NCBI GenBank assembly: GCA_034086985.1
Contig: JAXDZG010000001.1
Coordinates: forward strand, 8,272 to 72,271
Reading direction: 5' to 3'
DNA from: Phascolarctobacterium_A sp034086985
Lineage (GTDB): Bacteria > Bacillota > Negativicutes > Acidaminococcales > Acidaminococcaceae
DNA length: 64,000 nucleotides
A program made the position numbers and the translations under genes. The notes below the pieces were generated by a model. It did not search any database. It was not told the origin of the DNA and saw only the letters and a list, made by a program, of their open reading frames with translations. Below are positions 1-10,100 of the stretch, in pieces (position 1 is the first letter of the stretch; each line of letters begins with the position of its first letter).

Positions 1-16
1 GTTGACGTATCAGTAA

Positions 17-49
17 AGCCGGAGTAAGGCATGAGGGCTTACTCCGGCT
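17..49. repeat. Perfect 12-bp inverted repeat (hairpin)
   Basis: Positions 17-28 (AGCCGGAGTAAG) pair perfectly with 38-49, leaving a 9-nt loop. Neither side carries a good T-run, so it is at best a weak terminator. It could also belong to a gene or element beyond the left edge of the window. Confidence 0.45.
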
Positions 50-234
50 GCAATTGTTTCCCTTCTCGATTAAGGCAAAAAGTATTGCCGTGGGCATACA
101 TAGAGTTAATAATGCTTAAGGTTGTATTCTGCTCTTCCCATAGGATGGCATGTTTTTTGTCCTCACAGTCTGTTTGCCGTTTTCCGGAGAAAAACCTGAT
201 TCTATTTCTTTTTATGAATCTAAGTACCTATAAA

Positions 235-283
235 TTTCTAAAGTCCAAGCTGTTACTTTGGAAGGAACAGCTGGCTTTAGAAA
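235..283 (-). terminator. Long imperfect hairpin just 3' of the relaxase gene
   Basis: TTTCTAAAG (235-243) pairs with CTTTAGAAA (275-283), and AGCTGTT (248-254) pairs with AACAGCT (266-272). The result is a stem of roughly 16 bp with small bulges. It begins 3 nt beyond the relaxase stop codon (286-288, minus strand). The position suggests transcription termination or 3'-end protection. There is no strong T-run on the minus strand, so an element-end role cannot be excluded. Confidence 0.4.
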
Positions 284-285
284 TC

Positions 286-1920
286 TTAACGTTCTTTGTA
301 TTGCCTTTGAACTGCTTTCTTGTGTTCTTCGTTTTTGATGTTTTGATTTTGTGCTTTTTCTTTTTGTTTTTGAAATTCTTCAGGTATAAGATTTTTAATT
401 TGGATAATTTTTTCGATAGCTTTTTGAGGTTCTTTGATGTTAATCTCCTGGATAAGTTTTAGAATTTTAGGTTCAGGGATTTGTTCATTTGTATTGCTGA
501 TGTTACTCTTAAGCTCCTGAGTTTCTTTTTTTAGTAGCTTAAAAATTTTGGCTTCTTCGTATTTTTTGGTTGCTTTTTCTCTGGCATCTGTCATTGATTT
601 TTTTAGTCTGGCTAAAAAATAATCGTAGCGTTTTTTGGCAACCGGTTTGTTTTTGATACTTAGTATTTGGTCTTCGAGGTATTTGATTTGTTCCTGTGTT
701 GCTCTGATAAGGAGGTTAAGTCTGTGTTCTTCGTTGGGCGTCAATCTGTTTTCATTCTTCAGATGTTTCTTTTTTGAGATATAGGATTCAAGATTGTTTT
801 TTGCCTTTTTAAGTTTCTTGACACGTCCTCTGGTGACAAAGTTCATTGCCATGAAGCTCCGAATTTCTTTGTTGGCGTAAATGTTGTTGTAAAGATTTAC
901 GTAGGCAGTATTATTGTTGATTCGGATATTGGATTTTGTTTCGATGTCGTTTATAACTTTTATGAGGTCTGTACCTGTAATAAATTCTTCGGTTTCTATC
1001 AGTGCAGTCTTTGCAGCTTTTTTAAGTTTGTTGGCTTCGTATTTTGATTTCTTGAACTGATATTCCAAACGGTTTAATAGTTCTTCTGCAGTGTTAATAT
1101 CAAAGTCTATTACTTGTTTAAATACATCCCAATGGTCATTATTGAGTTGGATGGGGATAGGCTTGGAGTGATCAATCGCAGTTGACTCTTCGAATATTTT
1201 CTGCATTTTACGCCAGTGTTTTTGTTTTATGTGTCTGAAGGGTTTGCGATCTAGAAGCTTTGCTTTGTCTAAGTCGTTTTCCGAAATTGCTTCAGCTTTT
1301 TGTTCTTCTAAAGTTTTTCCGGATATTCTGATATCGATTCCGGCTTTTGCATAACCTTCGTTAATCGCATCTGCAATCTGTTCTCTTATTTGGTTCATGA
1401 GCGGGTTTTTTCGATGACCAACATTTAAAGATATATCTTTTAAGTAGCCGCCTTTTTCAGGATTTTTTTGGTTATATCTTCTAAAGTAGAGTTCTTTAGG
1501 TTTCTCACTGATGTTAGGATCCTGAATTCGATCGCTGAACATCAGATGCATGTGAATGTTTTCATCGTTAGTAGTAAAAGCTGGTTTACTGTGGATTGCC
1601 CAGGTTCCCGCTTTGGTGTTACCGACAATTTTTTTGACAATGTTTCGGGCAATGTCGATGTTTTCTTCGTGACTTAGTTCACAGGGGAGTGCTATAATCA
1701 GTTGCCTGAAAACTACTCCGTTTCTTCTTTCGAATTTGTCGGCAGCTTCAAAAAACTCTCTGCCGTTTTTGGCCCATGACGGTAGATTGAAGTCTTCGGT
1801 AGCAACAAGTTCCTGCTTGATTTTTTCGCCGGAGAAAGATTTTTCTCTTGCAATATAGTCTCGCCTTTTAGCTCCTTGTCCCTTGTGTCCGGTTGACATC
1901 CGTACAAAATATGTTGCCAA
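286..1920 (-). CDS. MobA/MobL-type plasmid mobilisation relaxase
   Basis: Likely a DNA relaxase that nicks an origin of transfer and pilots single-stranded DNA during conjugative mobilisation. The 544-residue protein has an N-terminal relaxase-like region, with a two-histidine metal-binding signature at residues 123-125 (HMH, in NIHMHLMFSDR). The C-terminal two thirds is a highly charged, Lys/Glu-rich helical tail. The first in-frame start is TTG at 1920, with AAAGGA about 12 nt upstream. The next ATG is seven codons in and has no visible Shine-Dalgarno. No mobC-like gene, coupling protein, integrase or replication gene lies in the window, so any mobile element it serves is incomplete here or extends leftward. 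The family call is from pattern recognition; the role is inferred from the family. Confidence 0.75.
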   Translation of the reverse strand: MATYFVRMSTGHKGQGAKRRDYIAREKSFSGEKIKQELVATEDFNLPSWAKNGREFFEAADKFERRNGVVFRQLIIALPCELSHEENIDIARNIVKKIVGNTKAGTWAIHSKPAFTTNDENIHMHLMFSDRIQDPNISEKPKELYFRRYNQKNPEKGGYLKDISLNVGHRKNPLMNQIREQIADAINEGYAKAGIDIRISGKTLEEQKAEAISENDLDKAKLLDRKPFRHIKQKHWRKMQKIFEESTAIDHSKPIPIQLNNDHWDVFKQVIDFDINTAEELLNRLEYQFKKSKYEANKLKKAAKTALIETEEFITGTDLIKVINDIETKSNIRINNNTAYVNLYNNIYANKEIRSFMAMNFVTRGRVKKLKKAKNNLESYISKKKHLKNENRLTPNEEHRLNLLIRATQEQIKYLEDQILSIKNKPVAKKRYDYFLARLKKSMTDAREKATKKYEEAKIFKLLKKETQELKSNISNTNEQIPEPKILKLIQEINIKEPQKAIEKIIQIKNLIPEEFQKQKEKAQNQNIKNEEHKKAVQRQYKER

Positions 1921-2356
1921 TTTTCTCTTGACATCCTTTCTACTGGATTAAAGATATAAGTTTTATCTTCTCTAAAATTATAAAACAATAACCGTAATAA
2001 ATAGTTAACAATGTGGAATGTCTTTGTGAATGGAGAAAATTTTTTGGCTAAAATTTCAAAGGAGTTCAAAGAAACTATTAATTGGGCAGATGGTGGTGTT
2101 TTTTGAGGTTTTTGGAAACTCCGGGATTAGTACTTTAGGGATTTTTTGTTAATTAAATTTTTCCACCGCCTGTCGCTGGGGTGGAGATGGTAGACAGCTT
2201 CTGACGCATCGAAGTGATATACTTATGGTAGTGGTAGATTTAAATGGTAGTGGTAGTGGCCTGCTAAAATGTTTTAGGAGCAGGTAGAGGGATTTGGCAG
2301 TAAATGTCAAATTATTATACTTGTAAATGTGTAGAAATATGGGTGGGGGAATTAAT
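1921..2356. other. Intergenic region with a 13-bp direct repeat, possible oriT region
   Basis: This gap separates the divergent relaxase and sacsin-like genes. It contains ATGGTAGTGGTAG twice (2225-2237 and 2244-2256) and a short CCACC/GGTGG hairpin near 2162-2182. Regions upstream of relaxase genes often hold the origin of transfer, so it is a candidate oriT. No nick site can be assigned from sequence alone. It should also hold the promoters of both flanking genes. Confidence 0.35.
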
Positions 2357-5300
2357 ATGACTAAGATTGACGACCTATATATTAAATATGGGAATGTTGA
2401 CCCGAATGATCTTACTAAAAATAGTGCTGATGCCTTAAGGGAAAAGCTATCTGCATTTCAAAAAAATGATTTGCAAACTATGTCAGATCATAAAAAATAT
2501 ATTGAGCTATTGGCAAAGTGTCGTTCCTTTAGTTACGAGTCCATGAAAACATTAGGAAGCCAGTTTTTGAAAACCTTAGGTTCCCTCCTTGCTGTTGGTG
2601 AGGACGGCGTATATACTAATAAAATGCGTTTCCTCTATGAGCTAATTCAAAATGTGGATGATTGTGACTATGAAGATATAAGCGATTGTAACCTAGAAGT
2701 ATTTTTTGAAAGAAGCAATGAAAATACAGCAAAGATTGTGTTTACATATAATGAGTTAGGATTCACGCCTGCTAATGTGTTTGCCATTACTGGTATTGCA
2801 GAAGCGGCAAAGAATGTTTCTGAAGAGAAGGTAGAAATAGGAGAAAAAGGCATAGGTTTTAAATCTGTATTTGGCATTGCCGACAAGGTATACATCCAAA
2901 GTGGCAGATTTTCATTTTATTTTACAAAAGATAATATTATTGTTCCTGTCCCATTCTATGATGATTTTAAAGAAGTACAAGGAACAAAATTGACCATAGT
3001 TACGGATAGGGATACCGCAAGAAGCATATATAGTAACATAGCAAACACATACGCGAAGAAAGAAGCCATATTAAAGCAAAATCCCATTTTGTTTTTGAAT
3101 AAATTGACTCATTTGAAAATCTATCAGGATGGATTCGACTATGTTGAGTTTAACGTGGAGAGAAAGAACCCAGGTAATATTTGTGGTATGGCTTTTGAAG
3201 ATAACGTAAAAGTATCTGTCAGAATGAAGCAAAGAAGGCCTGGCATTGGTAATGATGTTGAGATCAATCAAGAGATAAACTGTGTTAGGTATATTATGCC
3301 CATCGTGTACGGTCGTAAGGAATGCCAATCTAGATATGGTGAAGATACTAGGTTTATGAGAAAACGGCATGATTTAATTGCTATTGTGCCATTGGATTCT
3401 GACTATGGTAACGAGAAGGGATTGCTGTATTCTTTTTTACCGACACAGATAGAAATCCAAGCCCCTATAGTTCTGCATGTGCCTTTCAAATTAGATGGCT
3501 CTCGTGAATATGTGGATCCTCAGGGGTACAATAGTTGGTTTAAATTTACAATTGAGCATGTTGAGATATTTGTCAAAGCGGTGTATAGACATCTGTGTAC
3601 TATTGTTAAAAACAGAATATGTTCTTATATCCCAAGGAAAAACACTTACTTCTTTTATTGCTCTAATGATAAGGTAAGGTGTATTTGTACTGGTGGTCTA
3701 TTAGGAGAAAGTATAGTACAAGAAAGCATATTTATCTCTGATGATGGGAAGTACTATAGTGCCAATAACGTTGTTTTTATTGAAAAAGGAGAATTGAAGT
3801 GTAAGGTAGAAGTGCTACACAGACTTTTGAGACATCATAAAAAGTTATTTGTTCCTAGTGCTTTATCTGATGGTATTTTGCCTAAAATGGATGCTTATGG
3901 TGTTGACGTAATAAGGGATGTATCAAGTAGACTTTTGTCGCTTGCTTGGCAAGATGAATTACGTTTTGATGAAATAGCAGATGTTTTGGTAGATCTTCCA
4001 AGTCAAAAAATCATCGATGAATTAAATGCAAATAAGTTTAGATTTTATATAAGGCCTGCACAAATCAAATCCATTGCACATCACAAAAACTTTAAGGATG
4101 CGTTTACCAAATATGGCCGGGATTTTGTTATGCGGTACCATAATAGTATTGTCATGGCTCATGAAGATATTCCCTGTATGACCGCTGAACAGAAGGAAGT
4201 ATTATCAGGTTTAATTGATGGTTCAACTTTGGATGCGAAACTCATAAGCTATCTAAAAGCCATCAATTTAAATATTTTAGTTCTTGACACTGGTATTGAC
4301 GGCTTTTATTTTGTCGCTAACAATGGAGTAGTTTTAGATAAGGCTACTGCTTTATCTGCTTTCGGCGCCTTTTGTGATTTTTACGATAAAAATAAAACAT
4401 TCATGGCTGTTTTGCGTATAAGGCAGGCTACCGAGACATTAAACTCTAAAGAGGTTGAAACTTTATCTAATGCTGATTACCTTGAAAAACTTCAGGCAGT
4501 TCGTTCCAGCTTAGTGAATGCTTATGGTCCTGTTGTTTACAAACGCTATATTCAGATAGTCAACAGTGCAAGTGGCAATAAGAATAGGTTTATTAATGAA
4601 CTGCTGCAGAATGTGGATGATTGTAACTATCCAGAAGATGAGATTCCAACTGTAAAAATGGAACTCAAGGATGGTAAGCTGGATTTGCGCTACAATGAGG
4701 TTGGTTTTACTAAGAGCAATGTTCGTTCTATTACTGCTATTGGTGAATCTACCAAGAAAAAGATTCAGACAGGCAATGTAATTGGTGAAAAAGGCATAGG
4801 CTTTAAATCGGTTTTTGAAGTTGCAGAAAAAGTAACTATTCATAGCAATGGGTTTGATTTTGTATTAACAAGTGATAAACCGACAGTACCTAATAAATGT
4901 ACTCCTATGAATGATCTTAGTGGTACCGTAATGAGATTTACCATGAAGGATCCTAATTACGAGTTACCTAATAGTGATAAAATTCTCCAATTGTGTCTTT
5001 GCTTGAAAAAACTAAAGCATATTGAAATCGGCGATACCATTATTGATATTAATGATATTGATGATAAGCGTGTGATTGTTGTAAATGGTGAGATTAAGAA
5101 GTTTAATAAATATACTTATAGTTTTAAAGTGAATGACCAGAATGCAATTAAAGAACGAAGCGATGGACATAGGAGAATATCTTCTGAGCAGAGCATAAAT
5201 TTTTATACTTCCAAGGATTATAAACCGGAAAAAAGATTCCTGTATTCAGGATTACCTACAGAAGTTCAAACTAATATTTCTCTTATTATAGATGCTCCAT

Positions 5301-7162
5301 TTGAGCTTACGACAGCAAGGGATAGTGTGCTGCAGAACCAATGGAATAATTATATCCGTTCAGCTTTTTATAACGCACTTGCACGCTTTATGGAAGATAA
5401 GAAAGAGGAGTACGGCATTGATGTTTTGCAGTTTGCTGGCTACAAGAGTCAAAATAACGAAGTAAGCTTCAGTGTTTTTGATAGTGCATATTTAAACGAT
5501 GTTCCATGGCTGGATAAACTGAAAAAATTACAAGTACTGCCTTGCCTTATCCATGAAAATATTTGGGTAAGTGCTAGTCGTGGCAATTGTAAGGTTATTC
5601 CAGATGTCGTAGCCGAATTTATTTTGGAAAACCGTAATACTGGAGATGAGCTGGGAACAACTATTATTAATTCTATGAATAAAAGTCAATACAACGGCTT
5701 GTTACAGTATCTAGGTTGTGAATTCATTCCTCACGAAAAGAGCATTAGTTTTATTAAAAAATATGTAAATGCTTTTGTTTATCAACCTAAGCTACAAAGT
5801 GCTCTTTACAAGTATCTGGGCAATCCTCAGTATGCATTTAATAGAAATGATAAAATCGCTCCATTAATTGCTAGTATGCCCATCTTCCCAATACGTGAAA
5901 GAATGGGTAATCTTGTAGGAACTAATTATATTTCCGCTGCGGATGGCACCATCTATCATCATGTATCTTATGTTTCTGATCAACAAATTAAAGTGCTTGA
6001 TTCAGAGAGGATGTCTGTGGAAATGGCAAATCGTATTTTGAGTCCTAAATATGCCATTCCACCTTTAACTCAACAGGTACTTGATAAGGTATATCAGGAT
6101 AACCTTGTATACATGATAGAACACGACAATGATATGGCTAAGATAGCGTCATACTTAAAATCTGAATATGATACCAATCGTAGTTCATTTATTAAGTGTA
6201 GATATACATTATTAGGACTACTGAACGAAATTCCGATGAAAATGCAAAGCAATGAGTATAGTCGTGGTAGAAAATTTGTTTCTGATAAGAATAAGATATT
6301 CTATGGTCAAGCAATACAAAATCTGCTTATCCATGACGATTACCTTGATTTGGCCAGGTATTTGGGATGTCCTGATATTGATAATGTTACATTTGAGGAT
6401 TATGATGGTTTGTTTTTAGATAATATGGATGCAGACGATATTCAGGATATCTTGGATAATGATTTAAAAAATAGATATGATATACTTGTGGGGATGATTG
6501 GTCAGGGTGTTATTAGTGATGAACTAGTAGAAGAATTTGGACTTGAATATTATAGAGGACGTAATGTTTCAACAGAGCCTGTTGCTAGCCCAGAGGATTT
6601 TCCTAGTCAAAAAGTTGGTAGCTATAGTTTTGTCATGGGACAAGTTAATAGGAAAATGCAATATCCAAATATTTACCAGCCTGTAGAAGTTACTATTTGG
6701 CAGCCCAATGAGGCAATTTATCCTGAAGCATATCTTTATAATCAATACTCAAGTAAAATGGATGACAATGCTTGTTTTTGCCAAATGTGTGGGAAAAGGT
6801 TTAATAGAAACTATGTCCAAAAGGTTAGCATAGTGCCCGAGCCTAGCTACGCATGGGATGAAATGTATCTAAGCCTGTGTTTACATTGCGCTTCTGATTA
6901 TAGGAGCATGCGTCGCAATAACCGCATTATGGCACAATTAAAAGCTGATATTAGTACTACAAATCCAGAGGGATGGGGTGTTATTGAAATAGACATTCCT
7001 GATGTACAAAAAACTATAAAATTTACTGGTGCTCATTTTGCAAAAGTGAAGGCCATTCTTGGTGCTGAAAGCAAAATAACAACTAAAACAAAGCGAGATG
7101 TCCATAAAGAGGAAAAGGCTAAAAAGAAGTCCAAGGAAGTGATTTTTGATGATTTCGACTGA
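2357..7162 (+). CDS. Giant protein with two sacsin-like (Hsp90-type) ATPase domains
   Basis: A protein of about 1601 residues with two copies of a GHKL/Hsp90-type ATP-binding module of the sacsin kind. The first has ELIQNVDD near residue 90 and GEKGIGFKSVF near 165. The second repeats the pattern with ELLQNVDD near residue 745 and another GEKGIGFKSVF. Near residue 1472 is a CxxC...CxxC pair (CQMC and CLHC) that looks like a zinc-binding knuckle, followed by a basic C-terminus. I chose the ATG at 2357 because it has GGGTGGGGG seven nt upstream; an ATG 30 nt earlier has no ribosome site. The stop overlaps the start of the SNF2 helicase gene, implying translational coupling. Sacsin-type ATPases recur in bacterial defence islands, so a defence role is likely, but the activity is unknown. 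Confidence 0.75.
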   Translation: MTKIDDLYIKYGNVDPNDLTKNSADALREKLSAFQKNDLQTMSDHKKYIELLAKCRSFSYESMKTLGSQFLKTLGSLLAVGEDGVYTNKMRFLYELIQNVDDCDYEDISDCNLEVFFERSNENTAKIVFTYNELGFTPANVFAITGIAEAAKNVSEEKVEIGEKGIGFKSVFGIADKVYIQSGRFSFYFTKDNIIVPVPFYDDFKEVQGTKLTIVTDRDTARSIYSNIANTYAKKEAILKQNPILFLNKLTHLKIYQDGFDYVEFNVERKNPGNICGMAFEDNVKVSVRMKQRRPGIGNDVEINQEINCVRYIMPIVYGRKECQSRYGEDTRFMRKRHDLIAIVPLDSDYGNEKGLLYSFLPTQIEIQAPIVLHVPFKLDGSREYVDPQGYNSWFKFTIEHVEIFVKAVYRHLCTIVKNRICSYIPRKNTYFFYCSNDKVRCICTGGLLGESIVQESIFISDDGKYYSANNVVFIEKGELKCKVEVLHRLLRHHKKLFVPSALSDGILPKMDAYGVDVIRDVSSRLLSLAWQDELRFDEIADVLVDLPSQKIIDELNANKFRFYIRPAQIKSIAHHKNFKDAFTKYGRDFVMRYHNSIVMAHEDIPCMTAEQKEVLSGLIDGSTLDAKLISYLKAINLNILVLDTGIDGFYFVANNGVVLDKATALSAFGAFCDFYDKNKTFMAVLRIRQATETLNSKEVETLSNADYLEKLQAVRSSLVNAYGPVVYKRYIQIVNSASGNKNRFINELLQNVDDCNYPEDEIPTVKMELKDGKLDLRYNEVGFTKSNVRSITAIGESTKKKIQTGNVIGEKGIGFKSVFEVAEKVTIHSNGFDFVLTSDKPTVPNKCTPMNDLSGTVMRFTMKDPNYELPNSDKILQLCLCLKKLKHIEIGDTIIDINDIDDKRVIVVNGEIKKFNKYTYSFKVNDQNAIKERSDGHRRISSEQSINFYTSKDYKPEKRFLYSGLPTEVQTNISLIIDAPFELTTARDSVLQNQWNNYIRSAFYNALARFMEDKKEEYGIDVLQFAGYKSQNNEVSFSVFDSAYLNDVPWLDKLKKLQVLPCLIHENIWVSASRGNCKVIPDVVAEFILENRNTGDELGTTIINSMNKSQYNGLLQYLGCEFIPHEKSISFIKKYVNAFVYQPKLQSALYKYLGNPQYAFNRNDKIAPLIASMPIFPIRERMGNLVGTNYISAADGTIYHHVSYVSDQQIKVLDSERMSVEMANRILSPKYAIPPLTQQVLDKVYQDNLVYMIEHDNDMAKIASYLKSEYDTNRSSFIKCRYTLLGLLNEIPMKMQSNEYSRGRKFVSDKNKIFYGQAIQNLLIHDDYLDLARYLGCPDIDNVTFEDYDGLFLDNMDADDIQDILDNDLKNRYDILVGMIGQGVISDELVEEFGLEYYRGRNVSTEPVASPEDFPSQKVGSYSFVMGQVNRKMQYPNIYQPVEVTIWQPNEAIYPEAYLYNQYSSKMDDNACFCQMCGKRFNRNYVQKVSIVPEPSYAWDEMYLSLCLHCASDYRSMRRNNRIMAQLKADISTTNPEGWGVIEIDIPDVQKTIKFTGAHFAKVKAILGAESKITTKTKRDVHKEEKAKKKSKEVIFDDFD

Positions 7163-10100
7163 TATAGTAAGTGAAATAACAAAATATGAGCTAATACTAA
7201 ATGGAACATTAACCAAATGGCTGCAAAAGTATCTTCCGGCTATAACTAAAAATTGGTGGCACGATTTGGTACTATCCAGTTTAACCCCTATTCAGCGCTC
7301 AAACCTAGAGGCAAAGGCGGCACAGGATATTACTGGGTTGGATTTGGCATCAAGCCTTAAGGTTTTGTTAAATAACTGGTTTTCTCTAGCTGGTATTGTG
7401 TTTCTGAATAAAAAGTATAGAAATAATGCTATTGAAATGCAGCAGGTGAGGAACAGATGGGCTCATGTCTCTACATCCGATATTAATAAAAAAACCATTT
7501 TGGCAGATCTTGAGGTTATAAAAAATCTGTTAGAAAGTTTTGATTGCCCAGCAAAAGACCTAAATGCCTTGGAGAACCTCATTATGAGTATTGAAAATGA
7601 CAATGGTAGCATAGTTGTCAACCCTACTCTAATGGATGAGGTACATGCGGTAGAGCCGGTCGTTGTTCAAAATGATGATATCAATGTTGGTTCGATGGTC
7701 AAGCTTAAATCTGATCCAAGTAAGCAAGGCTACGTAACTGCAATAAACGGTAAAAAATACATGGTGTTTTTTGGCCCAGAAGGAGTGCAGCCTTTTTACA
7801 AAGAGCAGCTAATGAATGCTGCAATTGTTGAAGTAAGCAAAACAATTACCTTGGATAAACTAAAGCTGATGTTGACGGCGCACCAAATCAATAATCCTGG
7901 CAAAAGCAACCTGTATTCTCTAAATGCTGCGAGAATTGATTTTGTTCCTTATCAATTTAGGCCGGCATTAAAGATGATAAAATCTGATGAACAGCGTATC
8001 TTGATTGCTGATGACGTTGGTGTAGGTAAAACCATTGAAGCAGGTTTGATTTTAAAGGAACTAGAGGCTCGCTCAGAGGTTAAGTCAGTTTTAGTAATTT
8101 GCCCTAGAGCACTGGTAGTAGATCATAAGTGGCGCAATGAAATGCTTCGCTTTGACGAGGATTTTGCTGAGTTAGATAGTGCATCCTTGCGTCAGATCGT
8201 AGCTAATTATGATGGGGTATGGCCCGAGCGTTTTTCTAAGGCTATAATTTCATATTCTTCCTTTAATGATACTCTTTTAAATGGCACTGATCGTTATTTG
8301 GGATTGACCAAGCTAGATCCTGCTCCTCGTTTTGACCTTGTTATAGTTGATGAAGCACATCATATTCGTAATAAGGAAACTTTAGGGTATAGGGGCGTTG
8401 AAGCTTTTGTTAAGAATGCCGGTGCAGTTGTATTTCTGACTGCGACACCAATTCAAAACAGTAGCGATGATTTGTATACCTTATTGGAGCTGCTACGTAA
8501 CGATATTATTAATAACAAGGAAAACTATCGGATGATGGCAGAGCCCAATCGTTTTATTACGGAAATGCTCGCTGTTGTGCGCAAGCATGAGCCCGGTTGG
8601 CAGGATAGAGTAAAAGAGCTCTATGAAAAAATTATGCATACCAAGTATGGCTATAGTGTAATGCAGCATAATCCTCGCTGGGATGTTATTAACGAAGCAG
8701 TCAACAAAGAGCAAATTACAATGGAAGAAAGAGTGGAGCTAATCAATAATATTGAAGAACTCCATACGTTTGCCGGGATTATTAACCGTACCAGAAGGAG
8801 AGATATAGGTAGTTTTTGCAAACGGAGAACTATTACCGTTGATACCGAATTTGATGAGGCTCAGCAGGCGTTATACGATGCGTTGATGGATTTCGAAAAT
8901 AAGGCTCTGCGTGCGTTGCATGGAAACGTTAATACCCGCTTTATGATGTGCACCATTATGCGCCAAGCTTCTAGTTGCTTATATGGCCTTTTGCCTTTTA
9001 TTAAAGATTTTATGTATAGAAGAATTCATGAAATTGAGGCCGATGGCGGTTTTGGCTTTGGTGAAGATGGGGAGCCTGATATGGGTGCGGAGCTGCTAAG
9101 AAAGCTTGCTGAAGAGATTAAGGATTTGGTTAAGGCTCTTCCTGAAGATGATCCTAAATTTAATAAACTATACAATGAGATTATTGTGCCCAAAATGAGT
9201 CTGGAAAACAATAAAGTGATCATTTTCTCTTCATTTAGGCATACCTTACACTATATTAGAAAGAAACTGGAAGCACAGGGTATCAGAGTGGGTCAGATTG
9301 ATGGTTCGGTAGAAGATGAGGATAGAAGAATAATAAGCCAGCGGTTTAAGAGTCAAAAAGAGGAACCGGACACAATAGATGTATTGTTATTTACTGAAGT
9401 TGGTTGCGAAGGCCTTGACTATCAGTTCTGTGATACACTAGTAAACTACGATATGCCTTGGAATCCTATGAGAATTGAACAGAGGATAGGTCGTATTGAT
9501 CGTCGTGGCCAGTTGAGTGAAGCTGTAAAGATTTATAATATGATTACTAGTGGCACCATTGATGCTACCATTTATGAAAGGTGCTTGCTCAAAATCGATA
9601 TTTTCGAGAATTCAATTGGCGATTGTGGCGAAATCCTTGGCAAGATCAATAAGGAAATTACCAAGATAATGTATGAGCAGGGTTTAACCGAAGAGGAACG
9701 TAATCAAAAGCTGGAAAAGATGGCTGAGAATGATATCATAAAGATTAAAGAAATTAGGCGTCTGGAAGCGGATGAAAAGGATCTTTATGGATTTGACTTG
9801 TCATCGTACCTTATGGATAAAGAAGTTCAAGATGCAGAAAACGCATGGATATCCGGGGAGCATATGATTGCCTTAGTTGATGCATATTTGCATGAAGTTC
9901 TTGATAACGATGGTGATAAGCTGCCAGAGACTTTCTTTGCAGGCAAGGGTGATATTAAAACGCTGATGCTGAAAAGAGAGCATAAAAAGAAGCTGTTGGA
10001 TATATTGAGGGAAAATGAGCCCTTCAATAATACCAAAGCTTTAGTAGGATGGGAGAACTACCTTAAATCTCCTAATAGGTCTTTGAGTGTAACATTTGAT

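Noticed and set aside
1713..2069. A 118-codon minus-strand frame overlapping the relaxase start
   Set aside because: Most of it overlaps the relaxase in another frame, and its sequence has no protein-like character or ribosome site.
2225..2256. CRISPR-like repeat
   Set aside because: Only two copies of a 13-mer with a short spacer and no cas genes; no CRISPR array was seen anywhere in the window.
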